Source of the DNA: Halopseudomonas formosensis
GTDB taxonomy: Bacteria > Pseudomonadota > Gammaproteobacteria > Pseudomonadales > Pseudomonadaceae
Assembly (NCBI RefSeq): GCF_900115905.1
Contig: NZ_FOYD01000017.1
Span: forward strand, 1 to 47,661
Direction: 5' to 3'
Length of the DNA: 47,661 nucleotides
Each line of letters begins with the position of its first letter. Position 1 is the first letter of the stretch. Shown here piece after piece: positions 7,928 through 16,707 of the stretch. Under the pieces are notes generated by a model that did not search any database, was not told the DNA's origin, and saw nothing but the letters and a program-made list of their open reading frames with translations. The position numbers were made by a program, and so were the translations under genes.

Positions 7928-9235
7928 TCAAATTGCCGTTTTTGCGTCTGCTGCGTCGAACATCGCGTTGATATCGCCGGATGTAACGGGCTTGCCATCC
8001 TTGCGCGTTACCCCTGCACCACCCAATCCCAACGCGGGCTCGGTGCTGACATGCGTAGCCTGGGCACGCAGAGCGGCAACCGTGCAGTTCTCACGACCCA
8101 GAATCGAGAACGGATCATACGAGAACTCCCGCATTGCGTTGAGGTGAGTGACCTTGTCGATCTGCTGACGGGTCAGGTGCTTGAGGCCCGCCCAAACAGT
8201 CTCGGGCGACTCAGGCCAAGTGCAGTCGGAGTGCGGGTAATCGCTTTCCCAGGTGACCATGTCTTCATTCATGAAGTGCAGGTTCTGCAGGCCGAAGTTG
8301 TCTTCGATGAAGCAGGTAATGAAATGCTTGTGGAAGATATCGCTCGGCATCTTTCCACCGAAGTCCGCGTTGGTCCAGGCGCTATGGTGACGGTGAGTAA
8401 AGTCAGCGCGTTCCAGCAGGTACGGCACCCAGCCAATGCTGCCCTCGGACAACGCCATACGCAGCGTGGGGTACTTCTTCCACATGGGTGCCCAGATCCA
8501 ATCCGCCGCCGCATTGGCGATGGAGATCGGCATGGTGGTGATCCAGGCGTCAATGGGCGACAGATCCGAAGCATGCTCAGCCTTGCCCCCCGATCCGATG
8601 TGACAGCAGATCACTACGTTGTTGTCGGCACATGCCTTCCACATCGGGTCCCAGTACTCGTCGTGGATCGACGGATAACCCAGGCGGGCAGGATTGTCGG
8701 AGAACGACAGCGCGTGCACACCTTGCGCCGATAGCCGCTTGATCTCAGCAACTGCTGCGTTCATGTCCCAATAGGGCACCAGCATCAGGGGGATGAAACG
8801 GCCCGGCATGGCATTACACCAGTCATACAGATGCCAGTCGTTATAGGCGCGAATCGCCGCCAAGGCGACGTCTCTGTTCGAATGGGCCTGGAAGCGCTGA
8901 CCGGCAAAGCCAGGAAAGGTTGGAAAACACAGGGAGCCAAGCACCCCGTTAGCATTCATGTCATCCACCCGGGCCTTGACGTCCCATGTGCCACGGCGCA
9001 TCTGGTCGTAGCCAAGCGGTTCCATCCCGTATTCTTCCTTCGGGCGTCCTACAACGGAATTAAGCCCCATGTATCCAGTGGCTTCATCCTCGAAGACCCA
9101 TACATCGCGCTCACCCCGTTTCTCAACGCGCGGCTCTCGACCTTTGAATTTTTCTGGCATGTGGTGCTTGAACGCGTCCGGCGGCTCAATGGCGTGATCG
9201 TCCACACTTACAAGGATGAGGTCGTCGAGTTTCAT
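7928..9235 (-). CDS. Amidohydrolase-2 family metal-dependent hydrolase/decarboxylase
   Basis: TIM-barrel protein of 435 aa in the amidohydrolase-2 (ACMSD-like) family, whose members decarboxylate or hydrolyse C-C bonds in ring-cleavage products. Metal-ligand candidates are Asp12/His14 (VDDHAIEP), His212 (CCHIGSGG) and Asp332 (WESDYPHSD), so the site is complete. It resembles the long amidohydrolases found beside steroid and terpenoid clusters. The start ATG 9235 follows GGGGAA. The upstream region carries the bipartite box at 9304-9327, placing it in the presumed diterpenoid regulon. It heads the minus-strand block of acyl-CoA degradation genes. The reaction is unknown; a paralogue lies at 14382-15488. 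Confidence 0.8.
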   Translation of the reverse strand: MKLDDLILVSVDDHAIEPPDAFKHHMPEKFKGREPRVEKRGERDVWVFEDEATGYMGLNSVVGRPKEEYGMEPLGYDQMRRGTWDVKARVDDMNANGVLGSLCFPTFPGFAGQRFQAHSNRDVALAAIRAYNDWHLYDWCNAMPGRFIPLMLVPYWDMNAAVAEIKRLSAQGVHALSFSDNPARLGYPSIHDEYWDPMWKACADNNVVICCHIGSGGKAEHASDLSPIDAWITTMPISIANAAADWIWAPMWKKYPTLRMALSEGSIGWVPYLLERADFTHRHHSAWTNADFGGKMPSDIFHKHFITCFIEDNFGLQNLHFMNEDMVTWESDYPHSDCTWPESPETVWAGLKHLTRQQIDKVTHLNAMREFSYDPFSILGRENCTVAALRAQATHVSTEPALGLGGAGVTRKDGKPVTSGDINAMFDAADAKTAI

Positions 9236-9303
9236 GGTTGTTCCCCTTCGCTTTTAGCGGATTGTGATTGTTGACTCATGATAGACCAAGATACACAAAA
9301 TTT

Positions 9304-9327
9304 AAACACTTTTTTGATTTGTGTGTA
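9304..9327 (-). promoter_or_regulatory. Bipartite regulon box, copy 1 (amidohydrolase)
   Basis: On the plus strand AAACACTT, ten bases, TGTGTA, 68 bp before the amidohydrolase start. It is the same bipartite pattern as before ditI, ditA1, ditG and ditA3. The box overlaps a wider inverted repeat (ATACACAAA ... TTTGTGTGTAT, 9291-9329). On the minus strand the sequence can also be read as a promoter with GTGTTTAAAT as extended -10. Confidence 0.5.
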
Positions 9328-9400
9328 TATAAGATTTTTTGCGGAACTGCCAGCGGCACCGATCGGCTGCAGAAAAGGGGTAAGAATGGGAATCTGAACG

Positions 9401-9430
9401 AAAAAAGGCCGCCAGCAGAGCTGGACGGCC
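9401..9430 (-). terminator. Rho-independent terminator after ditQ
   Basis: Read on the minus strand: AGGCCGTCCAGC, a TCTG loop, GCTGGCGGCCT (one bulged base) and then six T. It lies 26 bp beyond the stop of the P450 gene and ends the operon that runs from ditL to ditQ. This is the clearest intrinsic terminator in the window. Confidence 0.85.
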
Positions 9431-9455
9431 TGTTCAAGCCTCTAGAAAGAGAGCA

Positions 9456-10730
9456 TCAATCCCAGATAACGTGCAACTGATGCGGGCCGCGCAATTGGGC
9501 ACCGGTGATCTCGGGGGCAGGCTTCGACGGATCGAGCCGTATATTAGGCATCATGTCCAGTACAGCATTGAGCGCGCAGTTGATTTCCGTCTTGGCCACG
9601 AACTGACCAATACACATATGGGGGCCGAAACCAAAACCGAACGAGGGACGCGGACGACGGTCAATATCAAACACGTCGGCATTCTCATAGACGTCTTCAT
9701 CGCGGTTGGCGGAGCTGACGATGCAGGAGACCATCGCGCCCTTTGGAATCTTGACGCCACGAATCTCGGTGTCCTCTGCGGCCTGGCGAACCTTGAATGT
9801 CGCTACCGGTTCATAGCGAATGGACTCATCGATGGCCTTGTTGACCAGATTGCGATCATTGCGCACGCGCTCCAGCAACTCGGGATTCTCAAGCAACAAC
9901 GTCATCAGGGTGCCAAACGTACGCGTGGTGGTTTCCCCAGCGGCCGGTAACAATGAGCGCACAAATGTAGTAATTTCGTGATCATCCAACGAGCGACCCT
10001 CATATTCAGCCTGGATGAGACGACTGATCAGATCATCGCCTGAGCCACCCTCGGCGCGACGCTCAGCGACGACCAGCTTGATGGCGTCATAGAGCGCACC
10101 CGCCGCTTCCATCGCTGCCTTCTTGGCTGCCTGAGCCTTGGCCGGGTCAACCTGCGGCCCGGCCAGAATGGCTAGCGCCCAGGCGGCGTACTGTTTGATT
10201 TTTTCAGGTTGATCGCTGGGGAAGCCAATCAACGAATAAATCACCCTGATGGGAAAATACAGAGCGAAGTCCATCAGATCCGCCTTCTTCTGCGGAACCA
10301 GGGGCTTAATGAATTCTTCCCGGATGACCCCGTCTATGCGATCCTCTTTCCAGCGATTGACCGTATCCGGCATGAATACTGGCTGCAGCAGATTACGCAT
10401 GTTCCTGTGCTGCTCGCCGTCCATTGCTGTAAGGATCAATCCGTCGAAGAACGCACCCAGACCTTCAGCGATAAATCCGCTGGTAAATTTTGAAGCATCT
10501 CGCATTACCTGCATGACATCGTCATATTTGAACAGCGTGAAGCACGGGCGATTCGGATCCACCCCCGCTATAGACGGCACCCCCAACTGCTCCATGAAAT
10601 TACCTTCCATGACAGGGTTGGTTTTCCGCATCTTCGCGTAAACGGCGTGAAGGTCGATATCACTACCTTGATAATTGCTTGCCACATCGGCAAACACCTT
10701 CTCCAGCTCGCTTTTGGGCGCATTGGACAT
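9456..10730 (-). CDS. ditQ: Cytochrome P450 DitQ-like (CYP226-type)
   Basis: Soluble bacterial P450 of 424 aa that inserts one oxygen atom into a C-H bond. It shows the I-helix motif AAGETTT (residues 264-268, with acid-alcohol pair Glu266/Thr267), ESIR (302-305) and the haem loop GFGFGPHMCIGQ with Cys373. Its position as last gene of the ditL-to-Q series and the family fit DitQ of P. abietaniphila, a P450 reported to act on abietanes (likely C-7 hydroxylation of dehydroabietic acid). The start follows GGGAGA. A 170-bp gap separates it from ditP and contains a degenerate regulon box, so it may have its own promoter. Ferredoxin and reductase partners are encoded at 42584-44157. Confidence 0.88.
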   Translation of the reverse strand: MSNAPKSELEKVFADVASNYQGSDIDLHAVYAKMRKTNPVMEGNFMEQLGVPSIAGVDPNRPCFTLFKYDDVMQVMRDASKFTSGFIAEGLGAFFDGLILTAMDGEQHRNMRNLLQPVFMPDTVNRWKEDRIDGVIREEFIKPLVPQKKADLMDFALYFPIRVIYSLIGFPSDQPEKIKQYAAWALAILAGPQVDPAKAQAAKKAAMEAAGALYDAIKLVVAERRAEGGSGDDLISRLIQAEYEGRSLDDHEITTFVRSLLPAAGETTTRTFGTLMTLLLENPELLERVRNDRNLVNKAIDESIRYEPVATFKVRQAAEDTEIRGVKIPKGAMVSCIVSSANRDEDVYENADVFDIDRRPRPSFGFGFGPHMCIGQFVAKTEINCALNAVLDMMPNIRLDPSKPAPEITGAQLRGPHQLHVIWD

Positions 10731-10828
10731 GATCGTCTCCCTTTAATATTCTATTAATTTTGTCAGGCTAGCTACAGGGTCTGAAGTTCGGTCGCTGACT
10801 AAAGCTTAAGCTCCGCGGCAGCGTAATT

Positions 10829-10852
10829 GAACCCTTTTAAATATTTTGATTA
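10829..10852 (-). promoter_or_regulatory. Degenerate bipartite box before ditQ
   Basis: GAACCCTT, ten bases, TGATTA on the plus strand, 98 bp before the ditQ start. The first half matches the box consensus at 7 of 8 positions, the second only at T, G and the last A. It is the weakest of the six sites. It lies in an AT-rich part of the 170-bp ditP-ditQ gap. Confidence 0.3.
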
Positions 10853-10900
10853 ACTTCCATCCCCCCCACACTACCACTTGGGATTGGCTCATTCCCATAA

Positions 10901-11404
10901 TCAATATGCCTGCTGGACATAGGTCATACGCCCGCCCGCCAGCATCAGAGCGCAATACATATTGAGCTCGGTAATCTGAGGCTCACTGAAATATGGTGCC
11001 AGCGCCGCATAGTGCTTGTCGTCCAGCTCCATGTAGTCGCCGGCGAAAAGACCGGCAAATGTCAGGGCAGCCTGCTCGGCGGGAGTAAACCGATCACTGT
11101 CCGTCGCCAGGCAAGCGATATCCTCTTCGCTTACCTCCTCCGACTTTCGTGCCAGTTGGCAAACTTGGCAGGTAGTGACGCTGGCGACCTTCAGCCGCAC
11201 CAGCTCGCGCACACGCTCGCTCAACAGACTGTGGAAATGAAACTGTTCTAGCAACGCGAGCCAGCCTTGCGCAAGCGCTGGACGATGCGCCCATACCTGT
11301 ACTGGCACGCTGGAGCTGAGCATTCCTGACTGCAGCCCCCGCTCCAGGGTATCTGCCAGGCTATCTGGTAAAGCCGACAGCGGAACGGGTGAAATTCGTG
11401 ACAT
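10901..11404 (-). CDS. ditP: AhpD/carboxymuconolactone decarboxylase-like protein
   Basis: Helical protein of 167 aa from the CMD/AhpD-like superfamily. The core RVRELVRLKVASVTTC is followed by Cys79-x2-Cys82; the His that follows three residues after the CxxC in AhpD peroxidases is Arg here. Peroxidase activity is therefore uncertain, and a role as a cyclase, isomerase or redox protein is open. I start at ATG 11404, which has GAGGTGG just upstream; the open frame reaches further but lacks a ribosome site. It follows the thiolase gene by 35 bp. The symbol is assigned by position between ditO and ditQ in the remembered dit order. Confidence 0.7.
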   Translation of the reverse strand: MSRISPVPLSALPDSLADTLERGLQSGMLSSSVPVQVWAHRPALAQGWLALLEQFHFHSLLSERVRELVRLKVASVTTCQVCQLARKSEEVSEEDIACLATDSDRFTPAEQAALTFAGLFAGDYMELDDKHYAALAPYFSEPQITELNMYCALMLAGGRMTYVQQAY

Positions 11405-11439
11405 AAACCACCTCGCGCCGACCCTGGTCGGCATACTTG

Positions 11440-12615
11440 TCAGACCAGGCGTTCGATCAGCGTAGCGGTTCCCATGCCACCAGCGCAGCATATCGCCTGC
11501 ATGGCGTAGCGACCGTTACGACGTTCCAGCTCATTCAACATTGAAGTCATGATCCGTGCGCCACTTGCACCTAGAGGGTGGCCAAGGGCAATGGCACCGC
11601 CATTCACATTCAGGCGATCTGCCGACACGCCTATTTCCCTGAGCCAGGCGATAGGTACGGATGCAAAGGCTTCGTTGATCTCGAACAGATCTACATCGTC
11701 GATCTTCAGATCGGCTTTGGCCAGAATTTTACGCGTAGCCTCAATGGGACCCGTGAGCATCAGCGTTGGATCCGCGCCCACCGTTACAATCGCTCTGATC
11801 CGCGCCCGAGGCTTCAGGCCCAAACGGGACGCCGTCTCCGCGGACATCAGCAGCAGCGCAGCAGCACCATCAGAAATTTGCGACGAATTACCTGCCGTGA
11901 TTCGCCCGTTCTCCGGACGGAAGCTGGTCTTCAGGCTAGCCAGCTTTTCAAGAGAGGTGTCGCGCCGAATGGTTTCATCGGCAGTAAGCAGCCCGGTGAA
12001 ACCCTCATAGCCCTTCTCGCAGTATTCGCCTACCGGTACTGGAACAATCTCTTGTTCGAAATACCCAGCATCCGCAGCAACGGCCGCCCGACGATGGCTT
12101 TCAAGAGCGAATGCGTCCAGCTCATCACGGCTGATCTGCCATTTTTCCGCCACGCGCTCCGCTGCCTCGCCCTGGGAGGTCAGCTCGTGTCGCTCCAGCG
12201 CCATCCAGCCGAACGCTTCGCCATGTATCTCGCGGTTGCTGCCCATAGGCACCCGGCTCATGCTTTCCACTCCACCGGCAATCACGATCTCTGCAGCTCC
12301 GGCTGCAATGGCGCCCACTGCAGCATGTACCGCCGCTTCACCGGAGCCGCACTTGCGATCCAGCGTCAGGCCCGGCACAGAAGCGGGCCAGCCCGCGCCC
12401 AACAGGGCCGTGCGCGCGACGTTGGCCGACTGCTCTCCGATCTGCGTCACACAACCGAAGATGACGTCATCAATCTGCTCGGCGGAAAGCCCCGTGCGCT
12501 GCAACAGCTCATTGATGACCAACGAGCCCAGGTGGTCGGCACGGACGCCAGCCAGGCTGCCGCGAAAGCGGCCAACCGGCGTGCGTACTGCGTCGACAAT
12601 GACGATATCATTCAT
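11440..12615 (-). CDS. ditO: Acetyl-CoA acyltransferase (thiolase)
   Basis: Thiolase of 391 aa that cleaves a 3-ketoacyl-CoA with CoA to release acetyl-CoA or a related unit. The nucleophile is Cys89 (DRKCGSGEAAVH). The His motif is GGAIALGHPLGASG and the C-terminal base is in ICCAGGMGTA, so all catalytic residues are present. The start overlaps the stop of the 3-hydroxyacyl-CoA dehydrogenase gene (ATGA), so the two are translationally coupled and catalyse successive beta-oxidation steps. The symbol follows the dit gene order. Confidence 0.88.
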   Translation of the reverse strand: MNDIVIVDAVRTPVGRFRGSLAGVRADHLGSLVINELLQRTGLSAEQIDDVIFGCVTQIGEQSANVARTALLGAGWPASVPGLTLDRKCGSGEAAVHAAVGAIAAGAAEIVIAGGVESMSRVPMGSNREIHGEAFGWMALERHELTSQGEAAERVAEKWQISRDELDAFALESHRRAAVAADAGYFEQEIVPVPVGEYCEKGYEGFTGLLTADETIRRDTSLEKLASLKTSFRPENGRITAGNSSQISDGAAALLLMSAETASRLGLKPRARIRAIVTVGADPTLMLTGPIEATRKILAKADLKIDDVDLFEINEAFASVPIAWLREIGVSADRLNVNGGAIALGHPLGASGARIMTSMLNELERRNGRYAMQAICCAGGMGTATLIERLV

Positions 12616-13517
12616 AACGCACTTCCTTTGAGCCCGGAACCGGGAACTCGATTGCCTTCATGGTACTGATATACGCCGTGCCCGGTCTTGCGCCCCAGCC
12701 GTCCGGCAGCGACCATCTTGATGATCAGCGGGCAAGGCCGAAACTTCTCACCCAGCGTTTCATGCAAGTAACGCAGTACGGACAGGCGCGTGTCCCAGCC
12801 TGTGAGATCGCCCAGTTCGAGCGGACCCATAGGGTGATTGAAGCCCATACGGAGCGCAGTATCGATATCTTCGGCGGTAGCGATGCCCTCCTGAAGCATA
12901 TACATCGCCTCATTACCCAACAGCGCAGACATGCGACTGGTAGTCAGGCCGGGAGATTCGTTGACGGTGATTGACGTCTTGCCAATCGCATCGCAAAGAT
13001 CCTTGACCCTCGCGACAGTTTCATCGCTGGTAGCCAGTCCGCGAACCAGCTCGACCAGCTTCATCTTGTGCACCGGATTGAAAAAATGCATCCCTATGAA
13101 GCGCTCGGGAGCAGGAACCGATGCTGCAATTTCGGTGACACTCAGGGCCGACGTGTTACTGGCGATGATGGCGTTATCCACCATCAGACTGGCGGCCTGC
13201 ATAACCACCGCTTTCTTGATTGCAAGCTGTTCGGAAACGGTCTCCACGAGCAGGTTGGCGCCTACTGCCGCCTCGGACAACTCTGCATTGACCGTCAGCC
13301 GATCCAGGGCAGCCCGCCCCTTCTCTTCACTGACCTTGCCCAACCGGACACCATCACCCAATATTTTTTCAACACTTGCATAGGCTTTCTCGAGGGCAGC
13401 GGCATTGGTATCCACCAATACTGTCTCGAAACCTGAGCTCGCGAAGGCATGGGCAATACCGGTGCCCATCAGACCTGCGCCCACTACCACTACCTTGTTG
13501 CTTTTGTCAGCACCCAT
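12612..13517 (-). CDS. ditN: 3-hydroxyacyl-CoA dehydrogenase
   Basis: NAD-dependent enzyme of 301 aa that oxidises a 3-hydroxyacyl-CoA to the 3-keto form. The Rossmann motif GAGLMGTG lies at residues 13-20, SNTSALSVTEIA in the middle, and the catalytic His is in IGMHFFNPVHKMKLVELV. The C-terminal domain has the usual FNHPMGPLELGDLTG. The ATG at 13517 with GAGG upstream is used; an open frame reaching 13598 would overlap the preceding gene. The 3' end overlaps ditO by four bases. The pair DitN/DitO probably completes beta-oxidation of the CoA-activated diterpenoid fragment. Confidence 0.88.
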   Translation of the reverse strand: MGADKSNKVVVVGAGLMGTGIAHAFASSGFETVLVDTNAAALEKAYASVEKILGDGVRLGKVSEEKGRAALDRLTVNAELSEAAVGANLLVETVSEQLAIKKAVVMQAASLMVDNAIIASNTSALSVTEIAASVPAPERFIGMHFFNPVHKMKLVELVRGLATSDETVARVKDLCDAIGKTSITVNESPGLTTSRMSALLGNEAMYMLQEGIATAEDIDTALRMGFNHPMGPLELGDLTGWDTRLSVLRYLHETLGEKFRPCPLIIKMVAAGRLGRKTGHGVYQYHEGNRVPGSGLKGSAL

Positions 13518-13530
13518 GATAAAGAGCCTC

Positions 13531-14382
13531 TTATACGTTTTCTTCACTGACCACGTTGCGGAGCGTACCAATACCCTCGATGGAGGCTTCCACGACATCC
13601 CCTGGACTCAGGAAACGTCCGGTTCCCATGCCAACACCGGCAGGTGATCCGGTGAAGAGAATATCTCCGCAGGCGAAACTCGACCGCGCATGCACGAAAG
13701 CAATCAGCTCGCCCACATCCCAGGTCATGTCGGCCGTTGTTCCGTCCTGACGTACTTCGCCGTTTACCGCCAGTGTCAGACGCAGCTTGGGCGAACCCTG
13801 TGGAAACTCATCCTTGGTGACAATCCACGGCCCTACACCCGTGGTGCGATCCTGGCTTTTGGCAGAAAACAGATCCATGCCAATACCTTTGGGGCCGCTA
13901 CGCTGCAGATCTCGCGCACTGACGTCATTGCCCACGGTATAGCCGAGCACACAAGCAAGCGGGTTCTGCAGATCGATCTGGCTGCTGCCGATCACCGCCA
14001 CAAGCTCCACCTCATGATCCAGCTCCTTGGTGAGTGGTGGATAACGGATTGGATCATTCGCGCCAATCAAGGCACCGTAGGCCTTGAGGAAAGCGAACGG
14101 CTGGAGGGGTGTGTCAAGCCCGAAATCATCCTGCAGATGCGCAAGATAGTTGGCACCCGCCACCACCACACGATTGGTCGGATCAACTGGTGGCAGGAGC
14201 ACGATATCAGCCATCGCCACTGGCTTGGCAGCCAGTGACAATGCGCTGATCCCGGCACCACCGGCTACTCGGGGTGCCCATTCCTGAAAATCACCCAGGA
14301 TCGGATTGACTTCGTCATGCTCGAGATCGACGACAGCCCAGAAGGGCTTGCCGCCGTTAAGAGAGCAGCGTGCCAGTTTCAT
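13531..14382 (-). CDS. ditM: Fumarylacetoacetate hydrolase-family enzyme
   Basis: FAH-fold protein of 283 aa. The metal site is in DHEVELVAVIG (two acidic ligands) and GYTVGNDVSARDLQ (Asp). The C-terminus has GDILFTGSPAGVGMG and GDVVEASIEGIGTLRN. The family includes hydrolases, isomerases, decarboxylases and hydratases of ring-cleavage products. It is one of three FAH paralogues in the window (also 22539 and 28574) and has a short N-terminal domain like the 28574 gene. Its start overlaps the stop of the amidohydrolase gene (ATGA), so those two products may act in sequence. The exact reaction cannot be read from sequence. Confidence 0.82.
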   Translation of the reverse strand: MKLARCSLNGGKPFWAVVDLEHDEVNPILGDFQEWAPRVAGGAGISALSLAAKPVAMADIVLLPPVDPTNRVVVAGANYLAHLQDDFGLDTPLQPFAFLKAYGALIGANDPIRYPPLTKELDHEVELVAVIGSSQIDLQNPLACVLGYTVGNDVSARDLQRSGPKGIGMDLFSAKSQDRTTGVGPWIVTKDEFPQGSPKLRLTLAVNGEVRQDGTTADMTWDVGELIAFVHARSSFACGDILFTGSPAGVGMGTGRFLSPGDVVEASIEGIGTLRNVVSEENV

Positions 14383-15488
14383 CAGGCACCTACCTTACCG
14401 GCTGATTTGGCGGGGTCTCCCACCTTGCCGATCTTCGCCGGATCCAGGTGCAGCAGCTCACAGGCATTCTTCCACCGGATGCGATCCATATCTTCCTGGG
14501 AAAGCTTCAGATCCGAGGTCAGGTCATGACGTACTGCATCACTGCCGCCAAAATTGGAACCGTAAAGCACCCGGTCAGCACCAATCACTTCCACCATTGC
14601 CTGGCGCATGGGCACTTCGTGCAACTCGACGTCAAAATAGAAGTTGCGCAGATACTCCAGGAAAGGCTTCTTGTTATAGGACACGTCAAGGTTCGGGTTG
14701 GTCTGCGCCATCCGACCGAGCTGATAGGGTACATAACCGCCGCCGTGCGTAATGTAGACCTTCAGGTTCGGGAAGCGATCGAATACACCACCGTTGATCA
14801 TGTACCAGAAACATTTGGTTTCGTCGTAGTTCATGCCGACGATCGCGGTTGTTTCGTAACGGTCGGTATTGGCTTCCTTGCCCCAGGTCACTGACTGGTT
14901 GTAGCCGTGCACAAACATGGGCACATCCAGGTCACACAGCGCCTCCCAGACGGGATCCATTTCCGGCGAATCGAACTCCAGTCCGCCGAAGTTGGAACCA
15001 CCGGCTACCAGGCCTTTGGCGCCCAGCTCGGTGACCGCCCGACGAATCTCCTTGGCCGCCTCGACAGGCACGTTCAACGGTGCATGCGCCCAGAACATAA
15101 GGCGATCAGGTGCTCCGGAGCAATACTTGGCCAGTGAGTCGTTCACCGTTCTGGCAAAGGGAACGCCAAACTCGGGTTCAGCCCAGTACATGTAGCAGTG
15201 ACTTGGCACGGAGATGACCTGGGCATTCTGACCAGCGGCGTCCATCGCGGCAAGACGATGCTGAGGGTCAGCCCATTTCGCCATGTATTCGGCTACCTGC
15301 AGCGTTTCGCCACGGGCGTGGGCCTCACGCAGGGCCTTTTTCCGTTCCGGCGCGCCCAGTGTAAGAATCCACTCACCAACCCGCAGCTTAATATCACCGT
15401 CAGGTTGCGATTCAAAAGCCGGTCCCCAATACGGGTGCTGATCGTAGTATTCCGGGTGCGGCGCATGTGCATGAAGATCGATAAGCAT
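14382..15488 (-). CDS. ditL: Amidohydrolase-2 family protein with altered metal site
   Basis: Amidohydrolase-2 (ACMSD-like) protein of 368 aa, first gene of the ditL-to-Q operon. The N-terminal DLHAHAPH (His6, His8), FVHGYNQS and ITHGGGYVPY fit the metal-binding barrel. The Asp that normally closes the site in a GSDYP motif is Asn here (LYGSNFGGSD), although an Asp follows four residues on. Function may still be decarboxylation or hydrolysis of a ring-cleavage product (inference). I chose ATG 15488, where homology-like sequence starts; the open frame to 15608 has no ribosome site. Symbol by gene order. Confidence 0.75.
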   Translation of the reverse strand: MLIDLHAHAPHPEYYDQHPYWGPAFESQPDGDIKLRVGEWILTLGAPERKKALREAHARGETLQVAEYMAKWADPQHRLAAMDAAGQNAQVISVPSHCYMYWAEPEFGVPFARTVNDSLAKYCSGAPDRLMFWAHAPLNVPVEAAKEIRRAVTELGAKGLVAGGSNFGGLEFDSPEMDPVWEALCDLDVPMFVHGYNQSVTWGKEANTDRYETTAIVGMNYDETKCFWYMINGGVFDRFPNLKVYITHGGGYVPYQLGRMAQTNPNLDVSYNKKPFLEYLRNFYFDVELHEVPMRQAMVEVIGADRVLYGSNFGGSDAVRHDLTSDLKLSQEDMDRIRWKNACELLHLDPAKIGKVGDPAKSAGKVGA

Positions 15489-15599
15489 GAGGTAAACCCC
15501 TGTTCTGATTGTTCTGGGTGAAGGCGCACAGGCGTTGAATCTTTCAATGCGCCTGGCTTGCACCTCACAGCATAATACAGATTGATCAGAAACCCAAAA

Positions 15600-15628
15600 T
15601 CTGTTCAACTTTTTTGCAGTCTGAACAG
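15600..15628. promoter_or_regulatory. Inverted repeat before ditL, shared half-site with ditK-ditJ region
   Basis: CTGTTCA (15601-15607) and TGAACAG (15622-15628) form an inverted repeat with a 14-base spacer, 112 bp before the ditL start. The 11-mer TCTGTTCAACT (15600-15610) recurs once, at 16697-16707, between ditK and ditJ. This makes it a candidate binding site for the TetR-type regulator DitK. The whole stretch 15489-15924 shows no credible gene; its remaining part has only short frames without ribosome sites. Confidence 0.4.
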
Positions 15629-15924
15629 GTTTCTGGCGTAAAGCATCAAGTCGATTCTACCGTTCCCAACACCGGGGAAAACCAGATAACCAATTGCTTT
15701 TTAACAGATTATTTGACTAGCCGTGAACAGAACGCGCAGCAGTCAGCAGCGGTTCGCGGGGAAAGGTGCAGAGAAACATACAAAAAGAGTGGCGAAGCGG
15801 ATTGCTACAGATCCTGTAGTAGTGTTCAAACATCGTAAACCGGAGCACTACAGCTATAACGCAAAGCGCGTTCCAGGCCCCCAGGGCGGGGGCGGGAATG
15901 TTCTGGGGCAGCAGGCCCCCGAAT

Positions 15925-16632
15925 TCAGCGACGGGTTCGGGAGGTGGAACCCATGATCAATGAAGCGAAAAGTCTTTTCACCCGCACGGGCAACAGCCGC
16001 CGACCAGCTCTCTCCGGAACCAGCACCTCGCTCAGCACATAACGAATAATCATTTCGCAGATCAACTCCCTGTCCAGCTTGACCCCAAGCCTCGCATCCC
16101 AGTCATCGAAGACGATATCCAGCGTATCCTGAAAACGAAGGATCGAGTCATGAAAGATACGCCTGAAGAAACCCAGCGCATATTCCGGCGCCACAACCAG
16201 CAAACGCCGTGCCCGGCTTTGCTCCAGGTAGTCATCGATAAAGCTGATAAACGCATTGAGCCGCGCTTCAGGCTCCTCGACAGTGCTGATAGTATTGAGC
16301 AGAACCTGATGGAAATCATCCCGCTTGTGGCGGGAGAACGTATCAAGCAGATCCTCCTGGGAGGAAAAATAACGGTAGAAGGTACCGCGGGACACACCTG
16401 CCAGCTTGCACACCTCAAGAATGGAAATACGATCAGCACCAGAAAGCAGCACCACTTCTTCGGTGGCCCGCAAAATGCTGCTGATCGTTTCTTCAGATCG
16501 ACGGTTGGGCTTCACTGACCGCGTTTTCCCCCCCGTCAGAACTGGATCCGGCCTACGCGCGGCACCCGAACGGCTTACTGACTCCCCCTTACCCCTCATT
16601 ACTTCAGTCTCTGCAGCTTCCTTATCAAGCAT
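15925..16632 (-). CDS. ditK: TetR-family transcriptional regulator
   Basis: Repressor-type protein of 235 aa. The N-terminal helix-turn-helix covers roughly residues 45-95 with ISILEVCKLAGVSRGTFYRYFSSQEDLLD, a textbook TetR recognition region. It is preceded by an unusually long, basic tail of about 40 residues (RSGAARRPDP, KTRSVKPNRRSEE). The C-terminal ligand domain is helical and unassigned. The start has GGGGGA. It is divergent from the CoA ligase ditJ and upstream of the ditL operon, so it probably controls one or both in response to a diterpenoid CoA ester or acid (inference). Confidence 0.85.
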   Translation of the reverse strand: MLDKEAAETEVMRGKGESVSRSGAARRPDPVLTGGKTRSVKPNRRSEETISSILRATEEVVLLSGADRISILEVCKLAGVSRGTFYRYFSSQEDLLDTFSRHKRDDFHQVLLNTISTVEEPEARLNAFISFIDDYLEQSRARRLLVVAPEYALGFFRRIFHDSILRFQDTLDIVFDDWDARLGVKLDRELICEMIIRYVLSEVLVPERAGRRLLPVRVKRLFASLIMGSTSRTRR

Positions 16633-16696
16633 AGTGTCCCCCTGTCAGCGTCATCAAAGGCAAGTCTATCAGTTTAACTGGTCACAATCAGCAGTT

Positions 16697-16707
16697 TCTG
16701 TTCAACT
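16697..16707 (+). promoter_or_regulatory. Second copy of the TCTGTTCAACT half-site
   Basis: TCTGTTCAACT in the divergent ditK-ditJ region (16633-16808), the same 11-mer as before ditL. A nearby AGTTTAACT palindrome (around 16671) may extend it. Position 65 bp before the ditK start and about 100 bp before the ditJ start fits an autoregulated divergent promoter. Confidence 0.35.

Noticed and set aside
7793..8734. A 313-codon plus-strand frame
   Set aside because: Antisense to the amidohydrolase and the ACAD start; no recognisable domain.
11578..12669. A 363-codon plus-strand frame
   Set aside because: Antisense to the thiolase, which has all catalytic residues.
15614..15838. Short plus-strand frame in the ditL-ditK gap
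   Set aside because: No ribosome site, no domain, and polar low-complexity composition; treated as non-coding.
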